Below are positions 39,323 to 49,639 of a DNA stretch of 64,000 nucleotides, piece after piece. The position numbers and the translations under genes were made by a program. Where the stretch lies: contig CM000693.1 of the NCBI GenBank assembly GCA_000149225.2, positions 1,302,001-1,366,000 on the forward strand. Direction: 5' to 3'. A model generated the notes under the pieces. That model saw only the letters and a list, made by a program, of their open reading frames with translations. It did not search any database and was not told the origin of the DNA. The stretch is from Lachancea kluyveri NRRL Y-12651 (Eukaryota; Ascomycota; Saccharomycetes; Saccharomycetales; Saccharomycetaceae). Numbering within the stretch: position 1 is the first letter of the stretch; the number at the start of each line of letters is the position of its first letter.

Positions 39323-40040
39323 ATAGTAATCTTATATATCGCTAATTCTCTTAGGATATTATATATCACATCATATTTTGCACTCGTTAGGTGTGAGAAT
39401 CAAATGAATGCAATATCAGTGTATCAATAACAGTAGCTCATTAATGGCCTGATGGTAACAAAGAGCACTAGATTGACTAGCTGATGAACAGAATTTGGCC
39501 TGATTTGAAAAATTTTAAACAGAACTCAGAGATGGATCATTATTATAGACAGAATCAAGCAGTTAACATGTATGTAATGAGATCCAATGAAAATATCGTC
39601 AATCAGCTGCTAAGGCAGGAGGATTACGCTACATTTTCTGGCGTAGTATTTGAACTCGAAAGAGAGGTAGTATGTTGAAAGCCCGTGTTTCAATTTTATT
39701 TTTTTTTTTTTTATGCAATCTTTGGATCTCATCTCATCTTATGATAGCGAGGACATAAGCATGATTAATCGGCTGACAGTTGGACGTGAGAATGATCGCA
39801 GAAGAAGGGGTCAATAATAGAAAAGTACTCACTTAGTGCTCTATTAGTGGTAGCTGGTACCTTTTTTTTTCTACTTCCATAGCCTTATATCCCACTTTGA
39901 TAGTGGTTCTTTTCACAGCTGGTAAGATTCTGTCCGCTTACCTAGTTTCTTTCACTACGCGTGAAAAGTAAAAACCGGAAGGCCCTTCCTCAGTTCCAAA
40001 TACCACGAAATTGAAAAGTATCAACAACTATACGCAATAA
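39323..40040. other. tRNA-Ala to RTT107 intergenic region
   Basis: 718 bp. It has an MCB element ACGCGT at 39957-39962, about 80 bp upstream of RTT107, which would suit G1/S expression. An open frame of 64 codons at 39484-39678 has no recognised relative (see findings). T runs occur at about 39698-39712 and 39862-39871. No LTR or second tRNA is evident. Confidence 0.5.
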
Positions 40041-42680
40041 ATGACCAATAAATCTCACTTGTTTGACCATCTGAACTTTCTCCTGGTAATATCAGCAACC
40101 TTTACTCAGGAACAGGTTGAAGAGACCATCCTTTTGTTGAACGAACATGGTGCCAATCGATGTGTTATTTACTCCGAAGATGGAAGTTCCCCACCGTGGA
40201 GCAAACAACAATTATTCAGCAGTTTTCAGCAAGAAATAAACTGTATAATATCATCAACTAGTGATTTTCCTTTCTATCGAGTGGCTTCTTTTGATCTACT
40301 CATCCCAGTGGTAGCCCCCACCTGGATCGAATCGTGTGTCTCAACAAACCGCATTGTAAGAGCATCCAATTTCTCACCAGACCAAGCACATGTCCTAAAG
40401 AATTGCCAAATCTATATTTCCAAGCAATCTATTAGCGCTACTGAGTGCTCGTTTTATATATCCTTGATCAACACTCTTGGAGGTTTTTGCATTGATTTCT
40501 TATCCAGTAGAGCCACTCACATTATTACTCTAGATCCACAAGATCCCGCAATTGCTGCCGTAACGCACATTGGTAAGAAAGATATCAAATTCGTTCTGCC
40601 AACCTGGCTGGTAAGTGTATTCAAGAAGGGACAACACGTCGATGAGACGCCACACTTGCTGGACCCATATGATAAACCAGAAACTACTAAAGATAAACTA
40701 TTGGGTTTATGGGAGGAGGTCAATACTTTTAAAATTACCAACAACAACGGACAGATCTTAAAGAACCATAGTTTTTTCCTTGCAATGGATTTACAGTTCT
40801 CACGGGAGGGATACAACTTTTTTATTGAAATTATTGAATCAATGGGTGGTTCAATTGTCCGCCATTTAGATTCTACAGATATTAAGAAGGCAAAAGGAGA
40901 CTGTTTTATTGGATTTGCTACCAAAACGAAAGAATTCCAAGCTGCTCAGAACGAGAAGCTTTATTGTGGGAACGTCGCCTGGATCTTTTTCATGTGGTCG
41001 ATGCAAGAGTTTATTTCTCCAAGCTCAAAACTTCTACTTTCGCCGTTGAGGCCCAAAATATTTCACAAAAATGAATTGTTACTGAGTTATACAAACTACT
41101 TAGGCCAACAGCGTTTTTATATTCAGAAGCTGGTAGAGGCATTGGGTGGTGCCAGCACAACGGAATTGTCCAAAAAAAATACGCATGTGTTGAGCTGCAT
41201 GCCCTATGGTCAAAAGTACCAAGCCGCGGTGCGATGGAGTGATACATGCAAGGTAGTCAACCATCTCTGGTTAGAGGAATGTTACAAATTTGCCAAAAAA
41301 TTGGACACTGACACTACCCGCTACCGTGAGATCCCTGTTCGTGGTGGATTGAAAAATGTGCTGGGTCAACTATCTTTGGAAGACTATGAGGAAAATACCG
41401 GAAAACAGGAACTACACGAAGAAAAAGAGCAACTTTCAACTATAACGGATACGCAAGAAAATTTCGATACTGTTACATCAAACGCAGTTTCTGATATGGA
41501 AAAGAAAGAAGTAGCAATTTCGGAAAAGGAAGTCCAGAGCGGCATATCGTCAGTTGGTCACTTGTTTGAAGGCTTATCTGACAATGAACAAAGCAGAAGT
41601 GAGGACCAACCAGTAAAAAGAGATGAGCTATTAGAAGAGAAACGCCGCAGGCAACAGTCTACCATAGAATCTACTACTCCCGCCGCTTCCAGACAATCCT
41701 CGGCACTAAATAACGGTGATAAAGTAGAAGAGGCCACACCTTCTCCAATACCTATGACTCCTCCACCGCTATCCTCCACGTCTACTGGCAGTGGTCGCAA
41801 AGCTAAGGCCAAAGCTGCAATGAAGCTACACACAGATATCGAAGCGTTGAATGAATTCCAACGCAATTCTAAAAGAAAAAGAACTGGCGATCTTTTACCC
41901 GAAGAAATTCAAAAGTTGAAACAGCTGAAACAATTGGAGAGCACGGTCAAGGAACTAATAGAAAATATTGCGACACCAGAGCAAATGGGACGCCACCACA
42001 GATTGCCATACGACATCAATGCCGTATGTACTGGCTGTCATGAAAGCATTGGTGAATTAGATTTGGAGATATTAAAAAAACTAGGGATTAGAATTAGCAA
42101 CGATATTACTCCGCATACTAATACAGTCATTGCACCCAAGAAAATGAGAACCGCAAAGTTCCTAACAAGTTTTAGTTTCCATCCTTTAAAGTACGCTTTG
42201 GTCCCAGAGTTTATTACAGATGTGCTGAAAATCGTTTACGATGCTACCGATAAAAAAAACATCGTGTTATCTCTGGAAAGCTATTTTATACCAGGTGTCA
42301 GTGTTGAAACATTGAGGAAAACAGAATTATCGACAAAGGTTTTCGAGCGTTGTAGTATCAGTCACATTAATATAGCAGATGATGTTCCAGGCGGTGTTGA
42401 AGTCATTTCACCAATTTTAGAGGCCCACGGTATAACAAAGGTGCACGAGCTGGGCAAGAAATTTACTAAAGAAGACATTATAATGAACAACGGGAAAAAG
42501 GGAGCTCCGGTATTCATTTTCGTAGCTACTAAAGCCACTCAAGCAAAAAGATTTGCGAAAATGTGCGAAGGAAGAGACGTGGGCAAGGTTTTAGTAGTGG
42601 AGTGGAACTGGTGCGTGAAAGGCATTTTCAACCTCGAGGTGGACTTTGCTGACAAAGAATTTGTCATTTACAACAAGTAG
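40041..42680 (+). CDS. RTT107: Rtt107/Esc4, BRCT-repeat DNA-damage scaffold
   Basis: 879 residues, clearly shorter than S. cerevisiae Rtt107 (1070). N-terminal BRCT repeats cover about residues 8-440 (FDHLNFLLVISATFTQEQVE, VVAPTWIESCVSTNRI, ITLDPQDPAI-type, VNHLWLEECYKF). A charged Ser/Glu-rich linker with NLS-like basic runs follows (RNSKRKR), then a C-terminal BRCT pair at about 650-879 (KTEL, VVEWNWCVKGIF). Rtt107 binds gamma-H2A through the C-terminal pair and recruits Slx4, Smc5/6 and Rtt101-Mms22 through the N-terminal repeats at stalled forks. The shortening appears to lie in the linker. It is followed by YHB1 on the same strand. Confidence 0.94.
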   Translation: MTNKSHLFDHLNFLLVISATFTQEQVEETILLLNEHGANRCVIYSEDGSSPPWSKQQLFSSFQQEINCIISSTSDFPFYRVASFDLLIPVVAPTWIESCVSTNRIVRASNFSPDQAHVLKNCQIYISKQSISATECSFYISLINTLGGFCIDFLSSRATHIITLDPQDPAIAAVTHIGKKDIKFVLPTWLVSVFKKGQHVDETPHLLDPYDKPETTKDKLLGLWEEVNTFKITNNNGQILKNHSFFLAMDLQFSREGYNFFIEIIESMGGSIVRHLDSTDIKKAKGDCFIGFATKTKEFQAAQNEKLYCGNVAWIFFMWSMQEFISPSSKLLLSPLRPKIFHKNELLLSYTNYLGQQRFYIQKLVEALGGASTTELSKKNTHVLSCMPYGQKYQAAVRWSDTCKVVNHLWLEECYKFAKKLDTDTTRYREIPVRGGLKNVLGQLSLEDYEENTGKQELHEEKEQLSTITDTQENFDTVTSNAVSDMEKKEVAISEKEVQSGISSVGHLFEGLSDNEQSRSEDQPVKRDELLEEKRRRQQSTIESTTPAASRQSSALNNGDKVEEATPSPIPMTPPPLSSTSTGSGRKAKAKAAMKLHTDIEALNEFQRNSKRKRTGDLLPEEIQKLKQLKQLESTVKELIENIATPEQMGRHHRLPYDINAVCTGCHESIGELDLEILKKLGIRISNDITPHTNTVIAPKKMRTAKFLTSFSFHPLKYALVPEFITDVLKIVYDATDKKNIVLSLESYFIPGVSVETLRKTELSTKVFERCSISHINIADDVPGGVEVISPILEAHGITKVHELGKKFTKEDIIMNNGKKGAPVFIFVATKATQAKRFAKMCEGRDVGKVLVVEWNWCVKGIFNLEVDFADKEFVIYNK

Positions 42681-43333
42681 AAGTGACTGTTAAGTAGAGA
42701 ATAAGTCCGATAGACTCTAAGTTTTTCATTCGTTTGCATGAATGTGCTCGGTTGATAAACGACAGAGCCTTTCCGATCCAGCTGCCTTTTACCTGTTCGA
42801 AATTCACAGGATTCGAATTTAATACACTGTGGAGGTTTAACTGAGGAAAAGGCTAGTGTTCCGCTTACTAATCCAATGCCGTTTAAGACAGATTCTGATT
42901 CGTGAGAAATTAATAATTGCCTCAAGCCGTCGAAAAACACGCAGAAATCTGCCGTCGGTATACCAATATTTCTCTATTTCGAAATCGTCCCACTGTGAAT
43001 TCCTATGTTCGAGCTCCGAGAAGGCCTCATGAAATCACAAAGCCTGTGTTCGTTCTTGCTTTTCTGAGTTTTTCACGATTTTCTTACTCAGAGAAGTCTC
43101 ATCCCACCAATGGCAATTTTTGTAAAAGCATGTGGCAAACGCGGAATAAAGGAAAATGAAGCATTGATTGTCGAGTGGTTGGCGTCGTAACTTCACATAA
43201 GCTATACGCATTTATTCTTATGCGAACACTTTAAGACGTATATATAAGATGGCTCAAGCAATATCATCATGCTATTTCTAGTCTACAGACTTATTGTAGG
43301 TGGATCAGTACACTTTATCAGACCGAATCTCTA
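42681..43333. other. RTT107 to YHB1 intergenic region
   Basis: 653 bp containing the YHB1 promoter. TATATAAG at 43241-43248 lies 86 bp upstream of the YHB1 ATG, consistent with an inducible, TATA-containing gene. Two short overlapping frames (42668-42940 minus, 42917-43159 plus) show no protein character. GCCTTTTAC at 42784 resembles the U5 loop but has no stem. Confidence 0.5.
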
Positions 43334-44527
43334 ATGCTATCTCAAGAAACCCGTAATATTGTCAGGGCTACCGTTCCAGTACTTGAACAGCATGGTGTTG
43401 ATATCACCAAGACTTTTTACCGAAACATGTTGGACGACCATAAGGAACTGCTAAACATTTTTAACAGGGTAAACCAAGTTAAGGGTGCGCAGCCTACAGC
43501 TTTAGCGACGACTGTTTTGGCCGCAGCTAAGCACATCGACAACTTGGAAGCTATTTTGCCTCATGTGGAACAAATTGGGCACAAGCACCGCGCTTTGCAG
43601 ATTCAACCAGAACACTATCCTATCGTCGGTAAGCATCTATTGAATGCTATCAGACAAGTGTTAGGTGATGCTGCTAGCCCGGAAATTTTAAACGCTTGGG
43701 GCGAAGCTTATGGTGTGATTGCAGACGTGTTCATTACCGTGGAAAAGAAACTTTATGAGAATGCTTCTTGGCCGGGTTGGAAGCCATTTAGAGTAACCAA
43801 CCGTGAGCACGTTGCTGATGAAATTGTTGAGTTCACCGTTAAGCCTACTGAGGAATCGGGTGTTTCTTTGACCAAACTACCAATTGTAGCTGGCCAATAC
43901 ATTACTGTTAATACCCACCCAACCAGACAAAACAACCAATATGATGCTTTAAGGCATTATTCAATCTGTTCAGCGTCTGCTGCTGATGGGCTGAAATTTG
44001 CCGTGAAGTATGAACATGCTGCCGGTCATGAAGGCCTGGTGTCACAGTATTTGCACCAGGATGTTTCTATCGGTGATGAAATCCTGTTGAGTGCACCTGC
44101 AGGTGATTTCGGCATGGACCAGAAATTGATTTACCAAAACGAAGTTCCTCTGGTGTTGCTATCTTCTGGTGTTGGTGCCACACCATTGCTAGCTATGCTG
44201 GAAAACCAGGTTCATGCCAATCCAAAAAGACCGGTGATCTGGATCCAGTCTTCTTATGATACTTCAAAACAAGCATTTTCTGAGCGCGTTAACGAGCTGT
44301 TAAACCTGTGTTCAAGTGTCAAGAAATACACGGTTTATACCAAAGACATGCCTCGTATTGATGCTAGCTACTTACAAGACGCACTGCCAGCTTATGCTGA
44401 TGTTTACATTTGTGGGTCTGTTGAATTTATGTCCGGAATGCTTGAAATTTTGAAGAAATTGGAACACAAAGAAGACACCATCCACTACGAACCATTTGGT
44501 CCAAAAATGGCGACTTTAAAGGTTTGA
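43334..44527 (+). CDS. YHB1: Flavohemoglobin, nitric oxide dioxygenase
   Basis: 397 residues (S. cerevisiae 399). The globin domain (1-140) has the catalytic set: Tyr29 (B10), Phe43 (CD1), Gln53 (E7) and the proximal haem ligand His85 (F8). The FNR-type reductase follows, with the FAD motif RHYS at 207-210 and the NAD(P) motif GVGATP at 279-284. The C-terminus EPFGPKM is typical. The enzyme turns NO and O2 into nitrate using NAD(P)H and protects against nitrosative stress in cytosol and mitochondria. A strong TATA box upstream fits stress induction. It is convergent with MIC26, as in S. cerevisiae. Confidence 0.99.
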   Translation: MLSQETRNIVRATVPVLEQHGVDITKTFYRNMLDDHKELLNIFNRVNQVKGAQPTALATTVLAAAKHIDNLEAILPHVEQIGHKHRALQIQPEHYPIVGKHLLNAIRQVLGDAASPEILNAWGEAYGVIADVFITVEKKLYENASWPGWKPFRVTNREHVADEIVEFTVKPTEESGVSLTKLPIVAGQYITVNTHPTRQNNQYDALRHYSICSASAADGLKFAVKYEHAAGHEGLVSQYLHQDVSIGDEILLSAPAGDFGMDQKLIYQNEVPLVLLSSGVGATPLLAMLENQVHANPKRPVIWIQSSYDTSKQAFSERVNELLNLCSSVKKYTVYTKDMPRIDASYLQDALPAYADVYICGSVEFMSGMLEILKKLEHKEDTIHYEPFGPKMATLKV

Positions 44528-44722
44528 AACTTCGATTCTGAAGCAAAATGTGTATTTGTCAAAGAGGGAAAAAACGTACCAGTCCGTGCATAGTTCCCCT
44601 CTTCTCTCTCTTTTTTTTAAAAAAAATTTCGAATATATAGTTTTGTATGGAGTCAAGCATCGTTGGCAATGTACCGTTTTTTTTTTTGTTTTTTTACCTT
44701 TTTATGCGCCTGAAGCACTTAT

Positions 44723-45415
44723 TTACATGTTCAAACCAGTCCACTCTTTCAAAGTGTTAGTGGTTTTAGAATACACGGTAGATGCTGCAGCGGTGAGTCT
44801 ACAGATAGAACGCGTGGTTGTAGTAACAGCGGTCTTAGAAGAAGAATATATCTTGTCCTGAGTTTCAGTAAGCCTAGGGAAAGCGTTTCTTTCCATGTCA
44901 TGGGCCAAGCCAGCCACATTCGAAAAAGTAGATGGCAACACGTAAGAGAAGCATACAGCACCGAATAGCAGCGGTGTGGTTAATCTTAATAAAATACTTT
45001 TATTTCTAGTCAACACGGAACCTGACATCGCAGCTACTGCAGTATACGTAAAGCCCGGTAATAGCTCTTCCCTTGGATCCGAATGCAAGCTGGCAATAGT
45101 TGTAGTCAACCTTCTTTCCTCTTTGTAATATTTCCTGGAAGCGCTGTCAATGGAATCACAGGTGTCATTGACAAGGGACGACAAACTGTTGCGAATACTG
45201 TTGAAGAATGATGTTAGGTATAGTGGAGACCTAACAGAGATACCATCGACGAGCTGATTGTCACCGACTAGTTCTGTTGCAGTGTGAAACAAGGAATTGC
45301 TGTCTGTAGCAGATGGAGCAGCTTCTCTGGCAGCTGAGGAGACAATTACCCCGGTTTCTGGAGGAATCACAGATTCTTCGACCAGATCCGCAGTGCGATA
45401 AAAGCTTGGAGCCAT
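44723..45415 (-). CDS. MIC26: MICOS subunit Mic26 (Mos2), inner-membrane apolipoprotein-O-like protein
   Basis: 230 residues (S. cerevisiae 233). It starts MAPSFYRTADLVEESVIPPE. Two hydrophobic stretches lie at about 125-140 (FTYTAVAAMSGSVL) and 145-168 (LLRLTTPLLFGAVCFSYVLP), with an amphipathic C-terminal part rich in Thr and Ser. MICOS shapes cristae junctions; Mic26 and Mic27 are its apolipoprotein-O-like subunits. Identification rests on resemblance and on the YHB1 neighbour. It is the last gene of the first synteny block. Confidence 0.88.
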   Translation of the reverse strand: MAPSFYRTADLVEESVIPPETGVIVSSAAREAAPSATDSNSLFHTATELVGDNQLVDGISVRSPLYLTSFFNSIRNSLSSLVNDTCDSIDSASRKYYKEERRLTTTIASLHSDPREELLPGFTYTAVAAMSGSVLTRNKSILLRLTTPLLFGAVCFSYVLPSTFSNVAGLAHDMERNAFPRLTETQDKIYSSSKTAVTTTTRSICRLTAAASTVYSKTTNTLKEWTGLNM

Positions 45416-47009
45416 ATTTAGAGTGTTTATTGGTATTCTTACCTAGGTTGTCCTTTGCCAAGGTTTTGTCTAACAAGAAATTTTCTCCCGTTGTGATTGG
45501 GCAAAGAACATGATACCATCTTTCTACCTGCGTAAATAGTGATACCAGTCTTGAGAACAGGGTTGTGTAATGAGTTACGAAGGATATGAGTTTTATAGTG
45601 AAAGTACATAAGTTGACAACTCGTTTTTAACCTACAGGAAGTTGCAACGGTATGGATTTTTGACTTGCTTTTAACTTGGATACCCGGATCTTGGCATTCT
45701 GTCAATTCGCTGCTTTTTTAGATACAGATTAGCGGTTCAATTTACTCGATTGTACCTGACCTCTTTGTCACCCTAGCAATACTTCCGCTGGTCTGCAATG
45801 GTTCGGTTGATCTAGTTGTACATTGCTCATGTCACTGATTACAAAATATACCGAAGGAGGAAAGTGCCAGAGGAAACTGCTGTACTGTGTAGCTACCTTG
45901 CTGAATCCAGCCTCGTAGTTGGATGATTTCGACGACTTTACACAGAAAGAAATAGAGAGGGTCAAGAGCCTCAAACAATTTATCGAAGGCTACCTTAGAA
46001 CGTGATAGGAGATGAGATCATTGTTGGCTGCCACTAGCTTTTTTTTTAGGGAAAAGGCAAAGCAAGTTAAAGAAGCGGCTATCGAGCGTTATTGAATCGG
46101 AAGAATCCAATAGATATGAAACTGTCATTCTAGATATTGGTGCAAAGCTGCCAATTTCTGAACACGAAAGCTAGAAAAAAGTAACTGTTGCTGTACAGGG
46201 CTACTTCGATACATGGCATAGCACGATGGTACGAACGTGGCTTAAACTACTCAGATTTATGCAGGCCCGTGTTGTTGCTGTCCTGTACAAATTTGAACAC
46301 TAGGGGTGTTGAACGGTTGTTTCCGGCAAGTAAAGGGCTGATGTAGAAAGAATGGAAAAGCCCCGAGTGCAGAAATGCAAGGAGAGTTATGCTGCTGGGA
46401 AATATGTTACACAACTTTGGGTGCTAACCAGACGTTTGGGTCCGGAGAGCGCAGACATTCAAGAAGAAGAAAAAGAAGAAAAAGGAAAAAAAAACTGGAC
46501 ATAGATTTGCTAATGGTTCTAATGAAGTACACAATAAGTGAAATGCTTGCTAGTTGTATCCCACATAAATTCACATTGATAATCTGCATCAAAACTCTTG
46601 AATAAATTCTCTCGGGCACATTGCCACATGCACTGTAATAAAAGCTGTCGTGGACGAGGATCCACCGTTCTATCTATATGTGTACATAGCGATAGCTCGG
46701 GTTAACTCGCTATCAAGCCCCAGATAAAAGCATTTCGGTCAACTGTGACGGACCTGGAGCTTGGTCGAAGGATTCATCTAAACTTGATCGAATTTTGCAT
46801 TGACGAAAATTAAAGTAAAAAGCTTATAAACAGCACACTGTTTGTAACAATTTTAACTGTCTTTGCGTCCTACCGCCATTTCTTCTCTCCCTTTTTTAAT
46901 ATTTACTATGTACTGTTACAATTATCTCTCTAAGAACTCTCCTAGCAAAAAAGAGAAAAAGAAAGAATGAATGAAAGGAGGAGAAAAAAAAAATAAAAAT
47001 AAAAGAATG

Positions 47010-47044
<35 letters not shown>

Positions 47045-47152
47045 ATGGAATATGGTAGCAAACATACTGTTGTTGACATGTCGTCTAGTATCATTATCAT
47101 TAGAAAAAAAATTTATAACATACCGTTTCAAACACCCTTTTTCTCCCTTTTA
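45416..47152. other. Gene-free gap at the junction of two ancestral synteny blocks
   Basis: 1.74 kb, the longest stretch without a gene here. MIC26 on the left belongs with YGR235C; BDF1 on the right belongs with YLR399C/YDL070W, which are not neighbours in S. cerevisiae. Short frames inside (45439-45705, 45768-45974, 46375-46605) are unsupported. A small inverted repeat GATAGC/GCTATC lies near 46692-46716. The right edge holds a Lys-rich A tract ending in 32 consecutive A at 47010-47041, probably the BDF1 3' flank. No tRNA or LTR remnant is seen. Confidence 0.6.
47010..47041. repeat. Poly(A) tract, 32 nt
   Basis: Thirty-two uninterrupted A, preceded by A-rich DNA from about 46984. It lies about 110 bp beyond the BDF1 stop, which reads as a T tract on the BDF1 strand. 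It is the longest homopolymer in the window. Confidence 0.97.
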
Positions 47153-49009
47153 TTATTCTTCTTCACTTTCACTGCTAATGTCGTCATCATCGGAGGACGA
47201 ATCGTCTTCAGCAACGTTTGGAGATAAGCCATTCATACCAGAGCTTGCTGGTGAAGCACCATCCAATATGGCCAGCTTGTTTTTAATTTTTTCAATTTGT
47301 TTGTTTTGTTCTTCCTCACTCAAAGCTTTGCTCCTTCTTCTCTTGCTTTTTAGAGCAGCCGAAGACACAGCACCAGGAGATATCGAAGATCCCCTGGCAA
47401 CTTCTTCATCAGGAACAACGCCACTGCCATTGCTGGTAGAATATTCACGGAAAAAGGTGTTGTACAGGGTCAAGATGGTAGAGTTGTCCATCATGTCAAT
47501 ATCCAATTCAACCTCATCATCTTTACCAATGTCCGGCATCGATTTCCTAATAATGTCCACAGCCTTTTCTAGCTTTGCTTGTGGCAAATCGTTGATTCTT
47601 TCAGAAATGATTTTTTTCATGTCGTAGGTAACTACGGTTTTCAACTTGTTCTTCCTCTTCGACTTGTTCGTAGTAGTACCGTTAGTCTTGGACTTTTTCT
47701 TTTTGGAACGTTTGCGTCTTGAAGACGAACTGTTGCTACGAGCCAAGCGCCTCTCCTTTCTGATTTTTTCCAATTCCTGTTTTTTCAGTTGAAGCAGCTC
47801 CACCTTCATCCTTTCTAATTGCTGTTCCAGATACTGGATGGCAGGGTTCGTGATCAGGCTTTCATCGATTTCCTCTTCTTCATACTCTTCGCTGGAGTAT
47901 CCGGAATCGCTGCCCTCTTCTTCAGAGTCCTCTTCGGGAGTCACCGGCCTATCCACCCATCTAGAATTGAAAATATCTTCCAACCGGTGGCCCATCATGT
48001 TGACAATGGTGCCATCCGGGTTAAACGCATAGCAGTTTTTAAATACAAGACGAACGTCACGTTCTACTTCGTCTGCATTTTCGTACTCCCAGTTGTTCAG
48101 TTTCCTAGACACAGTACCCAGGTCCATTGGCTCTTTGACATAGTCAAAGTAGGTTGGGCAGTTCAGTGCCACGGGGTCCACCGGCTCCAAAAATGGGTAG
48201 TTGAAAGAGGCGTATTTTTTGGATATCAGTTCCTTGACAACCTGTTGGCAAAATTTCAACTCGGCTTGGAATTTCTTCTTTCTTGGTTTGACTGTTTCGT
48301 AAGGATAAATATCTTTTGATTTTGGAGGATGGATTTCCCGTTTTGGCCTGCCGGTATGGGTCTCGGCTCGTCTGATGACCACGGGAGTGTCGACATCGGA
48401 CCTTCTCCTCTTTTGCTTTTGGGGAGGACTGTCTCTGGGCGGCATGTTCAGCATGTGTTTTTCAAAGCTTGCCTGGATGTTCCTTGACATCTGAGCAATG
48501 ACAGAGGTATTGCCGTTAAACTTGCAGCAGTTCTCCACCATCAAGTTGAAATCTTCGGTAACCTGCTCTGGGCTTTCATATGCGTTGGCGTTTAGTTTCC
48601 TCTCGATTGTAGATAAATCCATTGGACGCTTGACGTAGTTGAAATAGAATGGAATATTTAGCGCTACTGGATCCACAGGTTGCAGAAATGGTTTCGCATC
48701 CTTCAAACGCTTCACTGCCTTGATCGCGGTTGCAGCATGTTTGCTCTGATGTTTAGGCATTGGATTTTCTGGCAAGTTGTTCATATCCGGTTCAGGAGGA
48801 GGGGCGGGCGCTGGAATAGTCGGTTGTTGCTGTTCGGCTGCTGGAGTAGGAGGCGCTGCTATGAAAGGAGCCTCTGAGGGCTTCCCGTTAGCATCCTCAA
48901 GCTTTGGCTTTTTCAAATCACTTTCGATAGGAATGCTATCTTCAAACGGTCTTTTGGCCACAACAGCTTCGCCCTGCACTACTGCTTGTTTCACTTCTTC
49001 AGTCATCAT
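47153..49009 (-). CDS. BDF1: BET-family double bromodomain protein Bdf1/Bdf2 (single copy)
   Basis: The frame is open a little further upstream through a GTG, but the first ATG is at 49007-49009, giving 618 residues (MMTEEVKQAVV...). Bromodomain 1 covers about 90-190, with the acetyl-lysine Asn in CCKFN; bromodomain 2 covers about 248-350 (Asn in CYAFN). An acidic linker follows, then a Ser/Lys/Arg-rich basic patch, the extraterminal (ET) domain at about 463-530 (KKIISERINDLPQAKLEKAV) and an acidic tail (SSSDDDDISSESEEE). Bdf1 reads acetylated H4, recruits TFIID and protects against heterochromatin spread. S. cerevisiae has the pair BDF1/BDF2; this gene stands in for both. A TCACGTGA lies just 5' of the ATG. 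Confidence 0.95.
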   Translation of the reverse strand: MMTEEVKQAVVQGEAVVAKRPFEDSIPIESDLKKPKLEDANGKPSEAPFIAAPPTPAAEQQQPTIPAPAPPPEPDMNNLPENPMPKHQSKHAATAIKAVKRLKDAKPFLQPVDPVALNIPFYFNYVKRPMDLSTIERKLNANAYESPEQVTEDFNLMVENCCKFNGNTSVIAQMSRNIQASFEKHMLNMPPRDSPPQKQKRRRSDVDTPVVIRRAETHTGRPKREIHPPKSKDIYPYETVKPRKKKFQAELKFCQQVVKELISKKYASFNYPFLEPVDPVALNCPTYFDYVKEPMDLGTVSRKLNNWEYENADEVERDVRLVFKNCYAFNPDGTIVNMMGHRLEDIFNSRWVDRPVTPEEDSEEEGSDSGYSSEEYEEEEIDESLITNPAIQYLEQQLERMKVELLQLKKQELEKIRKERRLARSNSSSSRRKRSKKKKSKTNGTTTNKSKRKNKLKTVVTYDMKKIISERINDLPQAKLEKAVDIIRKSMPDIGKDDEVELDIDMMDNSTILTLYNTFFREYSTSNGSGVVPDEEVARGSSISPGAVSSAALKSKRRRSKALSEEEQNKQIEKIKNKLAILDGASPASSGMNGLSPNVAEDDSSSDDDDISSESEEE

Positions 49010-49639
49010 GATCACGTGAAAGAAAATGTAATAAGTATTACCCGGACTTGTTCTGTCCTGTTCTTGAAAAACTTTTTTTCAGGATCCCCATTGGATTTCC
49101 TTCGTGTTTAAATACTTTGGACGAGGTTTAGACAGGCGGCGACGCGATATATCATGTGGTGTACGGCTTTTACAGCAACGCGTTGTGTGTCCAGGAAAAA
49201 TTTAAGCGCTGGTTTCGCTTCTTACAGCGGGTGTATGCAGTAGCCAGCGTGTCATCAACAAACCGCAAGGAGCAATTACAACGCACCTGAGACAGTCTCA
49301 AGTACTTATGACTGGATAGTGCACCTCTTGACACGTTTGCCAGGCCCCTTGCCGCTCACCACTTCCTGTGCTTTTTGTCGGTTAAACTCTGACTAATACA
49401 GTCTTTTGTTGTGAAGAAGAGAGACCCCACAAAAAGAAACGGGAAGAGAAGGAAGGAGCGAAATAGATACTATCATTCTGGACGGTATCATTATGTACGC
49501 AGACACGCCGCTTCCCGTGTCCCACATCCGATCCAGGTAAAATAGAGGCTTGAACTTGGTTTTTTGATATAACAGGTATCAATTTGCTACATCTTTTGCT
49601 CTTGACTGACAATTTTAAACAGAAAGCATTGAAGCAAAC
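49010..49639. other. BDF1/YET3 divergent promoter region
   Basis: 630 bp. CACGTG at 49013-49018 almost touches the BDF1 ATG, and TTACCCG (Reb1-type, reverse complement of CGGGTAA) lies near 49039. The YET3-proximal half is unremarkable. No ORF or RNA gene is seen. Confidence 0.5.

Noticed and set aside
39323-39480. Possible LTR remnant upstream of tRNA-Ala, where Ty elements usually insert
   Set aside because: No LTR terminal motifs, no duplication of flanks and no recognisable family sequence; the same holds upstream of tRNA-Gly.
42784-42792. GCCTTTTAC, identical to U5 loop I
   Set aside because: No flanking stem, and a complete U5 gene is present at 17690-17929.
45439-46605. Several 68-88 codon frames in the synteny gap
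   Set aside because: Composition is random-like, with A-tract translation (RRRKRRKRKKK) in one; no family resemblance.
47010-47041. Poly(A) run as a retrogene tail or element insertion scar
   Set aside because: No target-site duplication or retrotransposon sequence is evident; similar A/T tracts occur throughout the promoters and 3' flanks here.
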